Source: Clostridiales bacterium (GTDB lineage Bacteria; Bacillota; Clostridia; Oscillospirales; Oscillospiraceae). Taken from it: DNA of 7,221 bases. Location: contig SFGJ01000041.1 of NCBI GenBank assembly GCA_004557655.1, positions 1 through 7,221 of the forward strand, in the 5' to 3' direction. Positions 5,511 to 7,221 of the stretch are shown here, one piece after another (the first letter of the stretch is position 1; each line of letters opens with the position of its first letter). Under the pieces are notes generated by a model, which worked only from the letters and a program-made list of their open reading frames with translations, was not told the DNA's origin and searched no databases. Made by a program: the position numbers and the translations under genes.

Positions 5511-6209
5511 TTACCTCATGTTGATAATGGCACGGTTGACGCCCTCATACGCGCCCCGCGGCAGCGGGATGGCGGTTCCGTCACTCAGCCGGATCTCCGT
5601 CTTGGTGACGCGGCTGATCTGCGTCAGATTCACGAGCGCAGAGCGCCCCACGCGGTAGAAGCACTCGTCGAGCTGCTTTTCAAGCTCGCCCAATGTCATT
5701 TTCACCGTCACATCCGTTTGCGCGTGAACGGTCACATAGTTGCCGAGCACATCTGCATATCGAATCTGATAAATCGGCACACGCACCATTTCTCCGCCGG
5801 CCTCGAAATGCAAAACCCGTTCGTTTTTCGTTATCTTTTCCACGGCGCGGTCCAGCACCGACCGGAGCTTTTCTTCCTTCACGGGCTTCATCAGATAGTG
5901 GAGCGCCGCCACCTCGTAGCCCTCTGAAATGTAGTCGGAATAGCCGGTGATGAAAATGATCTGCACCGTGTCGTTGCTCTTGCGAAGCTCTTTTGCCATC
6001 GTGACGCCGTCCATCGCGACCATTTCGATATCCAGCAGAAGAATGTCGTAGTCGCTTTCTTCTGCGTAGCGGAACAGGAAGCTCTCGGCGGAGGGAAAAT
6101 CGTCGATATGCACCGTGTGACCGGCGGACGAGGCCCACGCGCGCACCATATTCAAAACAAACTGTCTGTCCGCATCGGAGTCGTCGCAGATCGCAATTTT
6201 GTACTTCAT
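5511..6209 (-). CDS. LytTR family response regulator
   Basis: A 232-residue transcription regulator of the AgrA/LytR group. The receiver domain (about 1-120) has the acidic pair D9/D10, the phosphate-accepting D60 in DILLLDIEM, T88 in FITGY and K108 in MKPVK, so all residues for phosphorylation are present. The C-terminal part (about 130-230) is a LytTR DNA-binding domain, with the typical Y/V-rich opening (IRYADVLGNYVTVHA) and FYRVGRSALVNLTQI, which commonly ends in this form in the family. It is followed 5 bases later by its kinase, an operon pair. The likely targets are the exporter genes downstream, but no clear pair of direct repeats of LytTR type was seen ahead of 4747 or 6209. The ATG 6209-6207 is preceded by AAAGGA and GTGAGGG. 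Only 35 bases separate it from the recombinase remnant, so its promoter must lie partly inside that remnant. Confidence 0.92.
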   Translation of the reverse strand: MKYKIAICDDSDADRQFVLNMVRAWASSAGHTVHIDDFPSAESFLFRYAEESDYDILLLDIEMVAMDGVTMAKELRKSNDTVQIIFITGYSDYISEGYEVAALHYLMKPVKEEKLRSVLDRAVEKITKNERVLHFEAGGEMVRVPIYQIRYADVLGNYVTVHAQTDVTVKMTLGELEKQLDECFYRVGRSALVNLTQISRVTKTEIRLSDGTAIPLPRGAYEGVNRAIINMR

Positions 6210-6244
6210 ACCCTCACCGTTCCTTTATGATTAAGACATCCGCC

Positions 6245-6373
6245 TCAAATCATCCCAAAGTGACGTAATGCCTCCGTAATTGCCTTTTCCTTCTCCGGTG
6301 GGCATTGCGGCTGTTTAGCGTTTTCGAATTTTGGCTTATTGTAGTTCTCGCGCTCAATGATGCCGCATTTCTG
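6245..6373 (-). pseudogene. Detached C-terminal tail of a mobile-element recombinase (or methyltransferase)
   Basis: On the minus strand 6373-6245 encodes QKCGIIERENYNKPKFEN followed by AKQPQCPPEKEKAITEALRHFGMI and TGA. This type of tail (ENYNKPK, then QPQCPPEKE, then EALRHFGMI) is known to me as the C-terminal extension found on some serine recombinases and on some RlmD-like 23S rRNA methyltransferases in Clostridia. Normally it follows a KATYEEIKxYV segment that is missing here. It lies directly after the recombinase fragment but in another frame, and the in-frame ATG upstream (6427) only reads through unrelated codons. It is best seen as the real end of the neighbouring recombinase, separated by a deletion that also shifted the frame. 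The assignment to a parent family rests on recall of motifs. Confidence 0.6.
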
Positions 6374-6375
6374 CC

Positions 6376-6975
6376 TCAGTCCGGACGCTTGGTCAATAGA
6401 CATACCGTCTCGACAGATGCCCCGCATTCGTCAAATTGCGTGAGCACCTTTTGCTCAATGGGAAACTTGTACGCAATCGCCTTTACAAAGCGTTTCTGCG
6501 TCTTTTGCTCCTCACGCGGGAACAACTCAACCTCGGAAATCAGGTATTTCACAAGGTCGCGCCGCTCTGCCGCATTCATTCTATCATAGATTGCGTCAAA
6601 AGACCAGAGGATTCCGATCATAGATTGCACAGACATCTGCTCGCTTTCCAAAGTTGCCTTTTTCATCAGGCTCTCTTGCAGCAGATCCTCCGCCTTATAA
6701 ATCTGGTCATAGAGGTCATTCAGACGGTGCGTCATATCCGCGCGGCGGCGTTCTGCATACTTATCATCCGGGGCAATGCGGTCAATATTCTGTTCCAAAC
6801 TGTCACGGCTGCGCTGTAAAGCGGATAGCTGCTTTTTATAGGCGGTAATATCATTCTCAACCTCGGTCATGTCCACAGCGGTCATCACCTTTTCCTGCAA
6901 ATCCTTGATAAACTGCGGATTGCGGACAATCTTCCGGGTGTACTCCATCACCTCGTCCTCAACCTGACTGGCTAG
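6376..6975 (-). pseudogene. Large serine recombinase, C-terminal coiled-coil part only
   Basis: The open frame 6975-6376 (199 residues, no good start; GTG-ATG at 6951-6946 is internal to the homology) matches the C-terminal third of large serine recombinases that excise and insert integrative elements. It contains EVMEYTRKIVRNPQFI, a long charged coiled-coil stretch (about residues 30-110 of the open frame: ITAYKKQLSALQRSRDSLEQ, then PDDKYAERRRADM and onwards), FDAIYDRMNAAERRDLVKYL and ISEVELFP. The catalytic serine domain, the resolvase fold and the zinc ribbon are absent; a complete enzyme is about 500-560 residues. The frame ends ASVETVCLLTKRPD-stop, where intact relatives continue past VETVxLLSK into a longer tail. 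It cannot catalyse recombination. It marks the former end of an integrative element next to the regulator gene. Confidence 0.8.
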
Positions 6976-7221
6976 TCAAAGCCATGATGCTGCATTGCCC
7001 AAATGGCACCGATAACCATCGTTCCCGAGCCGCAGGTCGGCTCGTTAATGGTAATCGGATCATCCTTGGCTGAAAGCTCTTCCGATGGAAGCGTTATTTG
7101 TGCCATAAAGCGGCAGATATGATCCGGCGTGAAGTATTGCCCGTTCCACTCGTTATTCAGATTCAGCTCGTGATAGATCCCCCCAAGAATGTCGCAGGGA
7201 TCATCTCGATACTCACGGACC
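6972..7221 (-). pseudogene. N6-adenine DNA methylase fragment of an integrative element (truncated, runs off window)
   Basis: The minus frame from 7220 down to TAG 6974-6972 encodes 82 residues without a start, so the gene begins outside the window. It matches the element-borne N-6 DNA methylases of Tn1549-like elements: PCDILGGIYHELNLNNEWNG (8-27), the target-side motif GQYFTP (27-32) and the SAM-binding motif I EPTCGSGTM (60-68). After WAMQHHGFD the frame stops, just where the family continues into the strand holding the SAM ribose-binding acid and, further on, the NPPY/F catalytic motif IV. Without motif IV it cannot methylate DNA. The stop lies in sequence shared with the edge of the recombinase fragment (the two open frames overlap by 4 bases), so the truncation is a deletion joint. 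The upstream part of the gene may be intact outside the window. Confidence 0.75.

Noticed and set aside
4834..5658. Plus-strand open frame of 274 codons opposite the kinase and regulator
   Set aside because: Antisense shadow of the kinase gene, which has all catalytic boxes; the shadow has no recognisable domain.
1..7221. CRISPR array, tRNA, rRNA or direct repeats flanking the four-gene core
   Set aside because: No regularly spaced repeats, no cloverleaf-like sequence and no matching sequence between 1040-1065 and 6210-6245 were found by eye; a computed repeat search could still find short ones.

Overview
The window looks like accessory DNA of a gut-type Firmicute (class Clostridia, Oscillospiraceae or Lachnospiraceae-like). 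This rests on protein style (LytTR regulator with a short GHKL kinase, Tn1549-like element genes, a LarC fragment), strong GGAGG ribosome sites and a mosaic composition: an AT-rich acetyltransferase end on the left and GC-richer genes elsewhere. No housekeeping locus is present. Apart from the left edge, everything reads on the minus strand.

Layout from left to right: (1) 1-255, the 3' end of a GNAT acetyltransferase on the plus strand. (2) 256-575, no conventional protein gene, but a dense run of hairpins that on the minus strand begins with a hairpin hiding a GGAGG ribosome site before a 14-codon ORF and ends in a textbook terminator at 275-300; it is a candidate structured RNA or leader. 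(3) 576-962, an internal fragment of larC with both ends lost. (4) 996-1043, a strong terminator. (5) 1066-4747, two overlapping full-length ABC exporter half-transporters. (6) 4781-4811, another terminator. (7) 4843-6209, a LytTR response regulator followed by a short membrane-free GHKL histidine kinase. (8) 6245-6975, the broken 3' part of a large serine recombinase. (9) 6972-7221, the truncated front part of a mobile-element N6-adenine DNA methylase that runs off the window.

The intact core is the four-gene minus-strand set response regulator, histidine kinase, ABC exporter A, ABC exporter B (6209 down to 1066). Such sets usually sense and export peptides, antibiotics or toxic compounds; the substrate cannot be read from the sequence. 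The kinase has no membrane or sensor region of its own, and a terminator separates the regulator pair from the transporter pair, so the transporter must use its own promoter or terminator read-through. The core is flanked on both sides by decayed genes (larC on one side, recombinase and methylase on the other), which suggests cargo of an integrative element that has since suffered at least three deletions or rearrangements.

No CRISPR array, tRNA, rRNA, complete transposase or origin was seen.
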